The notes beneath the pieces are model-generated. The model was not told where the DNA came from, searched no databases, and was given only the letters and a program-made list of their open reading frames with translations. Positions 7,263 to 13,504 of a DNA stretch of 13,504 nt are shown one piece after another; positions within the stretch are counted from its first letter, which is position 1; each line of letters begins with the position of its first letter. The DNA comes from Actinomycetota bacterium (GTDB lineage Bacteria; Actinomycetota; Actinomycetes; Nanopelagicales; Nanopelagicaceae): assembly GCA_009700155.1 (NCBI GenBank), contig WLMP01000016.1, positions 1-13,504 on the forward strand. The letters run 5' to 3'. Both the position numbers and the translations under genes were made by a program.

Positions 7263-7751
7263 TTGAAAAAGTCTCAAGCTGTAGTAGCTGATCCCTACTC
7301 TGAAGCGATGTCACTTGCACTTTATGCATTGGCCCCGCGAGCTAAGAGTAGGGATGAGTTATTTAAGCAATTGGTAAAGCGTGGGGTTGATAGCGATATC
7401 GCTAATTCCGTTTTAGATTCATTAGAGTTACAAGGCCTACTTAATGATCTTGAATTCGCAAAGTTATGGTCAGAATCTAGGCAGCGAGCAAAAAAACTAA
7501 GCAAGCGAGTTATTGCAGGTGAGCTCAGGAGTAAAGGAGTTTCCCAAGACATTATTAATGAGGTTATTGAGGAAATCGATGATGAAAGTGAGTATTCCCA
7601 AGCATTCCTATTGGCACAACGAAAGTACAACTCTATTTCCCATTTAGATCCAGAGGTTATCTATCGCAGAATTTCTGGGTTACTTATGCGAAAAGGTTAT
7701 GGCCATGGGGTTTGCGCCAGAATTATGCGGGAGTTAACTAGTAATAATTAG
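7263..7751 (+). CDS. recX: Regulatory protein RecX
   Basis: Small helical modulator that binds RecA filaments and usually limits their growth. The 162 residues show the three-helix repeats of the family: SLALYALAPRAKSRDEL (17-33), LELQGLLNDLEFAKLW with RQRAKKLSKRVIAGELRSKG, and YRRISGLLMRKGYGHGVCARIMREL at the end. The start is uncertain: TTG 7263 retains the usual N-terminus but has no Shine-Dalgarno sequence; the next option is ATG 7308 (residue 16), which would still keep the domain. No LexA box or clear promoter lies in the 22-nt gap after recA, so co-transcription with recA is likely. Confidence 0.9.
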   Translation: MKKSQAVVADPYSEAMSLALYALAPRAKSRDELFKQLVKRGVDSDIANSVLDSLELQGLLNDLEFAKLWSESRQRAKKLSKRVIAGELRSKGVSQDIINEVIEEIDDESEYSQAFLLAQRKYNSISHLDPEVIYRRISGLLMRKGYGHGVCARIMRELTSNN

Positions 7752-7761
7752 CAAGTAGAAT
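7734..7761 (+). promoter_or_regulatory. Likely leaderless promoter of miaB
   Basis: TAGAAT at 7756-7761 (TAnnnT) is followed by 6 nt and then the miaB GTG at 7768, so the first transcribed base would fall on the start codon itself. TTAACT at 7734-7739 gives a fair -35 with 16-nt spacing, inside the end of recX. No ribosome-binding site is present. Leaderless mRNAs starting at ATG or GTG are common in Actinobacteria. Confidence 0.55.
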
Positions 7762-7767
7762 TACTCC

Positions 7768-9204
7768 GTGCCTACCTTTGTAGTTGAAACCTATGGTTGC
7801 CAGATGAATGTCCATGACTCTGAGCGAATTTCTGGATTACTACTTGATGCTGGATATACGCAAGCACTAGCTAACACTCAACCTGATCTAGTCGTATTTA
7901 ATACTTGTGCAGTGCGTGAAAATGCAGATAATAAATTGTATGGAAATCTTTCATTTTTAGCACCACGCAAGAAAAATGACCCTAACTTTCAAATTGCAGT
8001 TGGCGGTTGTATGGCTCAAAAAGATAAGGACTTGATAATTAAGAAAGCTCCTTATGTTGATGTGGTTTTTGGAACTCATAATATTGGTTCACTTCCAGTT
8101 TTATTAGAGCGGGCCAGAATTGAAGAATCTGCACAAGTTGAAATTAAGGAATCACTTGAACACTTTCCTTCAACCTTGCCGGTAAAACGTGATTCGGCCT
8201 TTTCAGCATGGGTTTCAGTTTCAGTTGGATGTAATAACACCTGTACTTTTTGTATTGTTCCGCAATTGCGCGGTATTGAAAAAGATCGTCCAGCTTCTGA
8301 GATTATTCAAGAAGTTAAAGCACTTGTTAGTCAAGGTGTAATTGAAATTACCCTACTAGGTCAAAATGTAAACGCCTATGGTGTTGATTTTGGTGATCGA
8401 TTAGCTTTTTCAAAATTGTTAAGAGAGTGCGGAAAAATCGAAGGATTAGAGCGAGTTAGATTTATGTCTCCTCACCCAAGAGATTTTACGGATGATGTCA
8501 TTGAGGCTATGGCAGAGACGAAAAATGTAATGCCACATCTACATATGCCGCTTCAATCTGGTAGCGATAAGGTGTTACAGGCGATGCGTAGGTCTTATCG
8601 AAGAGATCGATATCTTGGAATAATAGATAAAGTAAGAAGTGCTATACCGAACGCTGCAATTACCACTGACATAATTGTAGGTTTTCCTGGTGAAAGCGAT
8701 GCTGATTTTGAACAAACAATTGATTTAGTTAAGCAAGCCAGGTTTTCAGCAGCATACACATTTCAATACTCAAAGCGGCCAGGAACACCAGCGGCTTTGA
8801 TGCCAGATCAAATTGAACAAGATGTAATGGCAGATCGCTATAACCGACTACATAAAATCCAGCAGGACATTTCCAAGCAGGAAAATGAAAAATTAGTAGG
8901 GAGCACTGTTGAGTTATTGGTATCAGGTCATGAAGGGCGTCATGATATTGATATGAACCGTATGAATGGCAGAAGCGCTGATTTTAGATTGACCCATTTT
9001 GATAACTCAGCAAAATTAGCTCGATCAGGTGATTTAGTTGAGGTTAAAGTTGAAGAAGCCTTTGCAAATCATATTGTTGCAGGCCAGCCAATAAAGGTAA
9101 CTAAAACCATTGGTGCAGCTGCCCATGCAGCCTGGGTTGAGGATAATGGTGATAAAAAAATTCTATTAGGTATTCCAACTCTTGCATCTCTTAAATCACT
9201 CTAA
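7768..9204 (+). CDS. miaB: tRNA-2-methylthio-N6-dimethylallyladenosine synthase MiaB
   Basis: Radical-SAM methylthiotransferase that converts i6A37 to ms2i6A37 in tRNAs reading UNN codons. The 478 residues have the MTTase architecture: N-terminal cysteines C11 (YGCQMN), C47 (NTCAVR) and C81 (GGCMAQ), the radical-SAM triad C155-x3-C159-x2-C162 ([13 protein letters not shown]), and a C-terminal TRAM domain from about 380. YGCQMN, NTCAVRE and [12 protein letters not shown] are MiaB signatures, against LGCARN in RimO. Start at GTG 7768 puts the cysteine of YGCQMN at residue 11, as usual. The stop TAA directly abuts the ATG of miaA, which makes the i6A substrate. Confidence 0.97.
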   Translation: MPTFVVETYGCQMNVHDSERISGLLLDAGYTQALANTQPDLVVFNTCAVRENADNKLYGNLSFLAPRKKNDPNFQIAVGGCMAQKDKDLIIKKAPYVDVVFGTHNIGSLPVLLERARIEESAQVEIKESLEHFPSTLPVKRDSAFSAWVSVSVGCNNTCTFCIVPQLRGIEKDRPASEIIQEVKALVSQGVIEITLLGQNVNAYGVDFGDRLAFSKLLRECGKIEGLERVRFMSPHPRDFTDDVIEAMAETKNVMPHLHMPLQSGSDKVLQAMRRSYRRDRYLGIIDKVRSAIPNAAITTDIIVGFPGESDADFEQTIDLVKQARFSAAYTFQYSKRPGTPAALMPDQIEQDVMADRYNRLHKIQQDISKQENEKLVGSTVELLVSGHEGRHDIDMNRMNGRSADFRLTHFDNSAKLARSGDLVEVKVEEAFANHIVAGQPIKVTKTIGAAAHAAWVEDNGDKKILLGIPTLASLKSL

Positions 9205-10107
9205 ATGAAATTAATTGTAATCTGTGGCGCTACAGCTACTGGCAAAAGTGATTTAGCTGTTGCAGTTGCAAAGGGAATAAATGCTCAGGTTATAAATGCT
9301 GATTCCATGCAGCTTTATAAAGGTATGGATATTGGTACAGCCAAACTTACAATTACCGAACGTAATGGAGTTGAACATCACTTAATTGATGTCTTAGATA
9401 TTAAAGATGATGCAAATGTTGCTTGGTATCAGAATCTTGCTAGAAGTAAGATTGATGATGTAATGGCTGCAGGTCAATCTGTAGTGGTAGTAGGTGGAAC
9501 TGGACTATATATCAAATCTATTTTGGATGACTTAAATTTTCCTGATACAAATCCTGATGTAAGACAAAAAATTACCGATGAAGCTGAAAATCTTGGCAAT
9601 GAAATCATGCATCAAAAGTTAGCAAAATTAGACCCAGCAGCAGCTCTAGCAATCCCAAAGGAAAACCTAAGAAGGATTATTAGAGCACTTGAAGTCATTG
9701 AGTTAACTGGCAAGCCGTTCACTGCTAATTTACCTAGAGAAGAGAGCAGTAGATACCCAAACGCACAGCAATTTGGTTTAGCACTAGATAGAGATAACCT
9801 TGATAACAAAATTGATGAGCGAGTTGAAAGTATGTGGGCAAAGGGTTTTGCTCGCGAGGTCTCTTTGTTAATGACACAAGGCTTAGAGCAGGCAACAACT
9901 GCTAAGAAGGCACTTGGCTATAGTCAGTTAATGGATTATCTAAATGGTGAGTGCAGTGAAGATTTTGCAAAGGAAGAGACAAAACGTACTACCAAGGCGT
10001 ATGCCAGAAGGCAGCAAACCTGGTTTGCTCGAGATTCTAGGATCAACTGGCTAGAGCAAGCATCAACATCTGCTCGGCTAGAAAAACTCTTGGCTAGTAT
10101 TAATTGA
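9205..10107 (+). CDS. miaA: tRNA dimethylallyltransferase MiaA
   Basis: Transfers a dimethylallyl group from DMAPP to N6 of A37 in tRNA, the step before MiaB. The 300 residues show the P-loop GATATGKS (8-15), NADSMQLYKGMDIGTAK (31-47, containing the conserved Asp, Ser and Gln), the HHLIDVL segment (58-64), GGTGLYIKSIL (97-107) and, near the C-terminus, KKALGYSQLMDYL and KAYARRQQTWFARD. The length is typical. The ATG follows the miaB stop with no gap and no clear Shine-Dalgarno sequence, so coupling to miaB is likely. Its TGA overlaps the dapF ATG (TGATG). Confidence 0.97.
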   Translation: MKLIVICGATATGKSDLAVAVAKGINAQVINADSMQLYKGMDIGTAKLTITERNGVEHHLIDVLDIKDDANVAWYQNLARSKIDDVMAAGQSVVVVGGTGLYIKSILDDLNFPDTNPDVRQKITDEAENLGNEIMHQKLAKLDPAAALAIPKENLRRIIRALEVIELTGKPFTANLPREESSRYPNAQQFGLALDRDNLDNKIDERVESMWAKGFAREVSLLMTQGLEQATTAKKALGYSQLMDYLNGECSEDFAKEETKRTTKAYARRQQTWFARDSRINWLEQASTSARLEKLLASIN

Positions 10108-10901
10108 TGGTTTCAGCAACTTATGGGCATGGCACCAATAATGATTTCGTATTGGTTTTTGATCCAGAGAATAAGATTTTAATTACACCAGAACAAATTA
10201 AGCGAATTTGTGACCGTAATGTTGGAATTGGTAGCGATGGTTTTATCAAGATTATTAAGGTAGATGGTGCTTGGTTTATGGATTACTCAAACTCTGATGG
10301 ATCAGTTGCTGAGATGTGTGGAAATGGAATCAGGGTTATGGCTCGGTATCTAACAGATCGCGGACATCAACCAAGTGGAATATACGCAATTAATACAAGA
10401 GATGGCCGGAAATTTTTATCTGTTCCAGAAGATAGCGATATCTCGGTAAATATGGGAAAAGTTACCCAAGTAGGTGGTGAGGTATCAGTACTACATAATT
10501 CCAAGAACTTCTCTGGCCTTAACATTGATGTTGGTAATCCGCATGCTGTGGTATTTACTAATGATTTATCAACTGTTGGGGAACTAAAAAGTGCGCCCGT
10601 AGTTTCACCAGAAAATACATACCCTGATGGTGTAAATATTGAGTTTGTTGAGATATTAAATGATAACGAAGTAAATATGCGGGTATTTGAACGAGGAGTG
10701 GGTGAGACGCAATCTTGTGGCACAGGTACATGCGCAGTTGCCTTAGCTGCAACTATTAAAAGCAATAAGGCGCTGCCAATAAAATGGATAATTAATACTC
10801 CAGGTGGTCGCTTGATTGTTGAAATTGATGGCCATAGCAATGCAACATTAACTGGCCCAGCTGTCCTTGTTAAGGATTTGGAATTGGATAAGTATTTGTG
10901 A
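10107..10901 (+). CDS. dapF: Diaminopimelate epimerase DapF
   Basis: Converts LL- to meso-diaminopimelate, the precursor of lysine and of the peptidoglycan cross-link residue. From ATG 10107 the protein has 264 residues, at the short end for the family. Both catalytic cysteines are present: C71 in AEMCGNGIR and C204 in ETQSCGTGTCA. Other signatures are YGHGTNNDFVL at the start, RNVGIGSDG (38-45), DVGNPHAVVF (141-150) and FERGVGET. ATG 10107 shares one base with the miaA stop (TGATG); an in-frame TTG at 10104 directly before it is a less likely start. Its stop overlaps the hflX GTG by 4 bp. A dapF between miaA and hflX is common in Actinobacteria. Confidence 0.96.
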   Translation: MVSATYGHGTNNDFVLVFDPENKILITPEQIKRICDRNVGIGSDGFIKIIKVDGAWFMDYSNSDGSVAEMCGNGIRVMARYLTDRGHQPSGIYAINTRDGRKFLSVPEDSDISVNMGKVTQVGGEVSVLHNSKNFSGLNIDVGNPHAVVFTNDLSTVGELKSAPVVSPENTYPDGVNIEFVEILNDNEVNMRVFERGVGETQSCGTGTCAVALAATIKSNKALPIKWIINTPGGRLIVEIDGHSNATLTGPAVLVKDLELDKYL

Positions 10902-12340
10902 GTGAATCTAAGTTTGATAAAACTACTGGCCTGGAAATAGATATTGACTCTCTTATTCGAGAAAATGCGCAAGCAGTTGCAGATTATGAGCTAAATGAAA
11001 CACCTGAGAGCGCAAATCAAGATTTACAAGATCGCCAGGCTCTGCGACGAGTAAGTGGATTATCAACTGAGTTACAAGATGTAAGTGATGCAGAGTATCG
11101 ACAACTTAGACTTGAAAAAGTTGTACTTGTTGGCGTTTGGACTGAAGGTAGTGCTAAAGATGCAGATAATTCTATAAAGGAACTAGCTGCACTAGCAGAA
11201 ACAGCTGGTTCGCAAGTTATGGAGGCATTAATTCAGCGAAGGGATAAGCCAGATTCAGCAACATTTATCGGATCAGGAAAAGTTAATGAGGTTAGACAAG
11301 CAGTTGTAGCAACAGGTGCAGATACTGTGGTTTGCGATGGCGAGTTATCGCCTGCGCAACTTAGAACACTTGAGCAGAAAGTAAAAGTTAAAGTAATTGA
11401 TAGAACCGCATTGATCTTGGATATTTTCGCCCAACATGCCAAGAGTCGCGAGGGTAAGGCGCAAGTTGAATTAGCTCAGATGTCTTATATGTTGCCAAGA
11501 CTTCGCGGTTGGGGTGAATCGCTATCTCGGCAAGCAGGAGGTATTGGCGGCCGCGGTCCAGGTGAAACAAAGATCGAAACAGATAGAAGAAGAATTAATG
11601 ACAAAATGGCAAAGCTTCGTAGAGAAATTAAGGATATGAAAATATCTAGAGATACTAAGCGCAGTGAAAGAAGAAGAAATAATATTCCATCTGTTGCAAT
11701 TGCAGGCTATACAAATGCTGGAAAATCATCGCTACTTAATCGATTAACTGGAGCTGATGTTTTAGTTGAGAATGCTCTCTTTGCTACCTTGGATCCAACT
11801 GTTCGAAAAACTGAAAGCTCTGATGGTCGTATTTATACATTAGTAGATACCGTAGGATTTGTAAGGCACTTACCTCACCAATTAGTTGAAGCATTTAAAT
11901 CAACACTTGAAGAGGTGTCAGAGTCTGATCTGATTGTCCATGTTGTAGATGGATCTCACCCAGACCCCTTCGAACAACTAAGAGCTGTTCGCCAAGTAAT
12001 TAGTGAAATTGGCGGTGGTGAAATTATGGAAATTATTGCAATTAACAAGGCTGACATTGCCTCACCAGAGGTGTTAATGGAGATTTTACGTAAAGAAAGT
12101 AATGCTTATGCAATCTCTGCCCGAACTGGGTATGGGGTTGATAACCTGATTAAAGCTGTTGAGCAAGCCTTACCCAAGCCAAAGGTTGAGATCAAAGCAA
12201 TTATTCCTTTTAGTAGAGGTGATCTAGTAAGCGCTGTTCATGAACAGGGTGAAATAATTTCTGAAGAGTATCTTCCTGAAGGCACCAAGCTACATGCCAT
12301 GGTTGGCGGTGCGTTAGCTCGTAAAATAGAGATGTTATAA
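10898..12340 (+). CDS. hflX: Ribosome-associated GTPase HflX
   Basis: GTPase that binds the 50S subunit and splits stalled or stress-arrested ribosomes. The 480 residues include a family-specific N-terminal domain (about 74-245; markers ATFIGSGKVNEV, VIDRTALILDIFAQHA, RQAGGIGGRGPGETKIETDR), a basic coiled linker (about 230-262) and the G domain: G1 GYTNAGKS (270-277), G2 around T301 (ATLDPT), G3 DTVGF (317-321), G4 NKAD (383-386) and a SAR-type G5 (YAISARTG). The first 70 residues are acidic and poorly conserved. It starts at GTG 10898, overlapping the dapF TGA (GTGA). It is the last gene of the miaB run; an AT palindrome spans its stop codon. Confidence 0.96.
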   Translation: MSESKFDKTTGLEIDIDSLIRENAQAVADYELNETPESANQDLQDRQALRRVSGLSTELQDVSDAEYRQLRLEKVVLVGVWTEGSAKDADNSIKELAALAETAGSQVMEALIQRRDKPDSATFIGSGKVNEVRQAVVATGADTVVCDGELSPAQLRTLEQKVKVKVIDRTALILDIFAQHAKSREGKAQVELAQMSYMLPRLRGWGESLSRQAGGIGGRGPGETKIETDRRRINDKMAKLRREIKDMKISRDTKRSERRRNNIPSVAIAGYTNAGKSSLLNRLTGADVLVENALFATLDPTVRKTESSDGRIYTLVDTVGFVRHLPHQLVEAFKSTLEEVSESDLIVHVVDGSHPDPFEQLRAVRQVISEIGGGEIMEIIAINKADIASPEVLMEILRKESNAYAISARTGYGVDNLIKAVEQALPKPKVEIKAIIPFSRGDLVSAVHEQGEIISEEYLPEGTKLHAMVGGALARKIEML

Positions 12341-12351
12341 ATAGATTTATA
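12336..12351. repeat. AT-only inverted repeat spanning the hflX stop
   Basis: TATAAAT-AG-ATTTATA has perfect 7-bp arms and a 2-nt centre and includes the hflX TAA. As RNA the hairpin would be weak and tight, with no T-run after it, so I do not call it a terminator. A second small palindrome, CAAGT-A-ACTTG, lies at 12368-12378 in the same gap. These could be protein-binding sites between hflX and comEA, or chance in AT-rich DNA. Confidence 0.3.
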
Positions 12352-12427
12352 GACTGTTTGGAATTAACAAGTAACTTGCCGTGATTTCTTTTCCACATTT
12401 TTAAAGGTTCTAAGCAAAATATCTCAA

Positions 12428-12433
12428 TAACAT
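12428..12433 (+). promoter_or_regulatory. Possible -10 element for comEA
   Basis: TAACAT (TAnnnT) lies 13 nt before ATG 12447, in an AT-rich 106-nt gap after hflX. It would give a leader of about 6 nt. There is no Shine-Dalgarno sequence and no convincing -35. The gap itself argues for a separate promoter; the exact element is a guess. Confidence 0.25.
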
Positions 12434-12446
12434 ATTTAATTAATGC

Positions 12447-13028
12447 ATGTTTGAATTTAACTTTACAGCAGAGCAAAAACGGGGATTAATCATAATTTTT
12501 GCTGCCATGATTGGATTAGGTAGTTTCTACTATTTTAACTCTAGGCCATTAGCAGAACAATCAGCGGTTAGTATTGCAGAACCAGTTCCACAGCAATCTA
12601 TTGCTTCGCAATTAATAATAAATGTAGCTGGCAAAGTACAAAACCCAGGTGTTTATCAATTACCACAAGGTTCTAGAGTCGTTGACGCCCTAAATGCTGC
12701 TGGTAATCAACTTAAAGGTGTTGATATAAGTGACATTAATCTTGCTAGAGTTTTAGTAGATGGTGAACAGATATTAATTGGCCAAGCCAAGCAGTACGGT
12801 TCGAAAGCAAAACCTAAGAAGATAACTGCAGACAATCCACTTGATATAAATCGAGCAACACTTGCTCAATTAGATACTTTGCCAGGTATTGGTCCAGTTA
12901 CAGGTCAGCGAATTATTGACTATCGAGCAAAGGTTGGACGAATTAATTCATTAGATGAGTTAAAGAAGATATCAGGGTTAGGTGGCTCAAAATTCGAAGA
13001 GATCAGAGTGTTGCTCCGAGTGCTTTAA
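12447..13028 (+). CDS. comEA: Competence protein ComEA (SLBB + helix-hairpin-helix DNA receptor)
   Basis: Membrane-anchored receptor that binds double-stranded DNA outside the cell and passes it to the ComEC channel. The 193 residues show a short cytoplasmic start, one membrane helix at about 13-30 (GLIIIFAAMIGLGSFYYF), a spacer, an SLBB domain (about 55-112; INVAGKVQNPGVYQLPQGSR, then DGEQILIG) and a C-terminal tandem helix-hairpin-helix (133-190; DINRATLAQLDTLPGIGP and ISGLGGSKFEEIR). Start at ATG 12447; an ATG 4 nt upstream in another frame stops at once. The domain order equals that of Bacillus and actinobacterial ComEA. comEC follows directly, the usual pairing. Whether this organism is naturally competent is not shown by these two genes alone. 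Confidence 0.94.
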   Translation: MFEFNFTAEQKRGLIIIFAAMIGLGSFYYFNSRPLAEQSAVSIAEPVPQQSIASQLIINVAGKVQNPGVYQLPQGSRVVDALNAAGNQLKGVDISDINLARVLVDGEQILIGQAKQYGSKAKPKKITADNPLDINRATLAQLDTLPGIGPVTGQRIIDYRAKVGRINSLDELKKISGLGGSKFEEIRVLLRVL

Positions 13029-13030
13029 AG

Positions 13031-13504
13031 ATTCCACTATTTTGGATAGGTATATCTCTGTGGCTTTCAGCTGCAGTGGTTGGGTTATTTCCTGATTTTA
13101 AGTACTTCCTAACCCCTTTTGTGTTATTGCTTGTAATTGCTTATCGAAAAAGTACTGCTTTTATTTTCTTATTAACAATATTAGTTGGGATACTAATTGT
13201 TTGGATTAAGCAAGTTTCACTAGAGAATAAGTTTTTATCTACTCAGTTTGATAATTTAGTAGAGATTGAGGCAGTAGTTCGTAGTGACCCCGTATTAAGG
13301 TCCGGCCAGGTGTTTGGCTCTAATCGGCGTTTAGATGAGTACTCACTTCTAATTAAGCTCACCCAGATTAATGACCGAAAAATCAACTTACCTGCAAGAC
13401 TTAAATATAGTAAACAGATTTCACTACAGATGGATCAAGTTATTTCTGCAAAGGTGCGCTTGGTAAAAACCCGTGAAACTAAAGTAGCAGCCTTGGCAGT
13501 TGCA
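13031..13504 (+). CDS. comEC: ComEC/Rec2 DNA-uptake channel, 5' part (runs off window; start uncertain)
   Basis: N-terminal part of the polytopic membrane protein that carries single-stranded DNA into the cell. The frame (third frame, overlapping the comEA end) is open from 12959 to the window end. It encodes two or three membrane helices (IPLFWIGISLWLSAAVVGLF, then FLTPFVLLLVIAY and AFIFLLTILVGILIVWI) followed by a DUF4131-like OB region (VEIEAVVRSDP onwards), as in ComEC. No ATG, GTG or TTG precedes the first helix in this frame; the nearest in-frame stop upstream is TGA 12956-12958. Options are ATT 13031, 2 nt after the comEA stop (used here), CTG 13058 with an AGG 7 nt before it, or GTG 13076, which would remove most of helix 1. 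Confidence 0.75.
   Translation, partial: MPLFWIGISLWLSAAVVGLFPDFKYFLTPFVLLLVIAYRKSTAFIFLLTILVGILIVWIKQVSLENKFLSTQFDNLVEIEAVVRSDPVLRSGQVFGSNRRLDEYSLLIKLTQINDRKINLPARLKYSKQISLQMDQVISAKVRLVKTRETKVAALAVA

Noticed and set aside
2476..9204. rimO and miaB as a recent duplication
   Set aside because: Both are radical-SAM methylthiotransferases, but each carries its own family signatures (LGCARN versus YGCQMN) and they represent the ancient, separate RimO and MiaB lineages.
10104..10106. TTG 10104 as the dapF start
   Set aside because: An ATG follows immediately in frame and shares one base with the miaA stop, a standard TGATG coupling; the TTG adds only one residue.
10367..10972. 201-codon open frame on the minus strand over dapF and the start of hflX
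   Set aside because: It is antisense to an intact dapF with both catalytic cysteines; its translation shows no recognisable domain and it spans a gene junction. The other minus-strand frames in the window are likewise shadows of confident genes.
11970..11991. TCGAAC ... GTTCG inside hflX as a second LexA box
   Set aside because: The half-sites are 11 nt apart instead of 4 and lie deep inside a coding region.
13018..13034. Programmed -1 frameshift at GCTTTAAAG joining comEA to comEC
   Set aside because: A -1 shift would enter the comEC frame, but the bases do not form a standard slippery heptamer in the comEA frame and no stimulatory hairpin is evident; ComEA ends at its usual domain boundary.

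Overview
The window is a chromosomal housekeeping segment from an AT-rich, compact actinobacterium (roughly 40% GC by eye). Every supported gene is on the + strand. The lineage call rests on three points: the gene order ftsK / RodZ-like / rimO / pgsA / cinA / clgR, then DUF3046 / recA / recX / miaB / miaA / dapF / hflX; the ClgR and DUF3046 proteins, which are actinobacterial; and a LexA box of the Gram-positive TCGAAC-N4-GTTCGA type before recA. Low GC, very short intergenic gaps and 4-bp gene overlaps fit streamlined freshwater Actinobacteria (Nanopelagicales, acI type). That genus-level guess is inference.

Layout. 1-1575 is the 3' part of ftsK (DNA translocase; the membrane domain lies outside). 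1713-2435 is a RodZ-like HTH / single-membrane-pass protein with its own likely promoter. 2476-5722 is a tightly packed run, rimO-pgsA-cinA-clgR-TetR, in which successive genes overlap by 4 bp or sit 1 nt apart. A small DUF3046 gene (5752-5943) follows. Then comes the largest intergenic stretch (202 nt), with a perfect LexA operator, a promoter and a GC-rich recA leader of about 140 nt. recA-recX (6146-7751) is the SOS-controlled recombination pair. miaB-miaA-dapF-hflX (7768-12340) is a second packed run, starting at a promoter placed for leaderless transcription. comEA (12447-13028) and the 5' part of comEC (to the window end) encode DNA-uptake proteins.

How it works together. Themes are chromosome segregation (FtsK), shape or envelope (RodZ-like, PgsA), ribosome and tRNA modification (RimO, MiaB, MiaA), ribosome rescue (HflX), recombination under SOS control (RecA, RecX), lysine/peptidoglycan precursor supply (DapF), NAD salvage (CinA-type amidase), proteostasis control (ClgR) and DNA uptake (ComEA/ComEC), whose product RecA could recombine. 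I see no mobile element, CRISPR array, tRNA or rRNA, and no wholly new multi-gene system. The most interesting non-gene signals are the GC-rich recA leader with mutually exclusive helices, the -10 element inside a palindrome at rimO, the leaderless miaB promoter, and a comEC reading frame with no ATG, GTG or TTG start before its first membrane helix.
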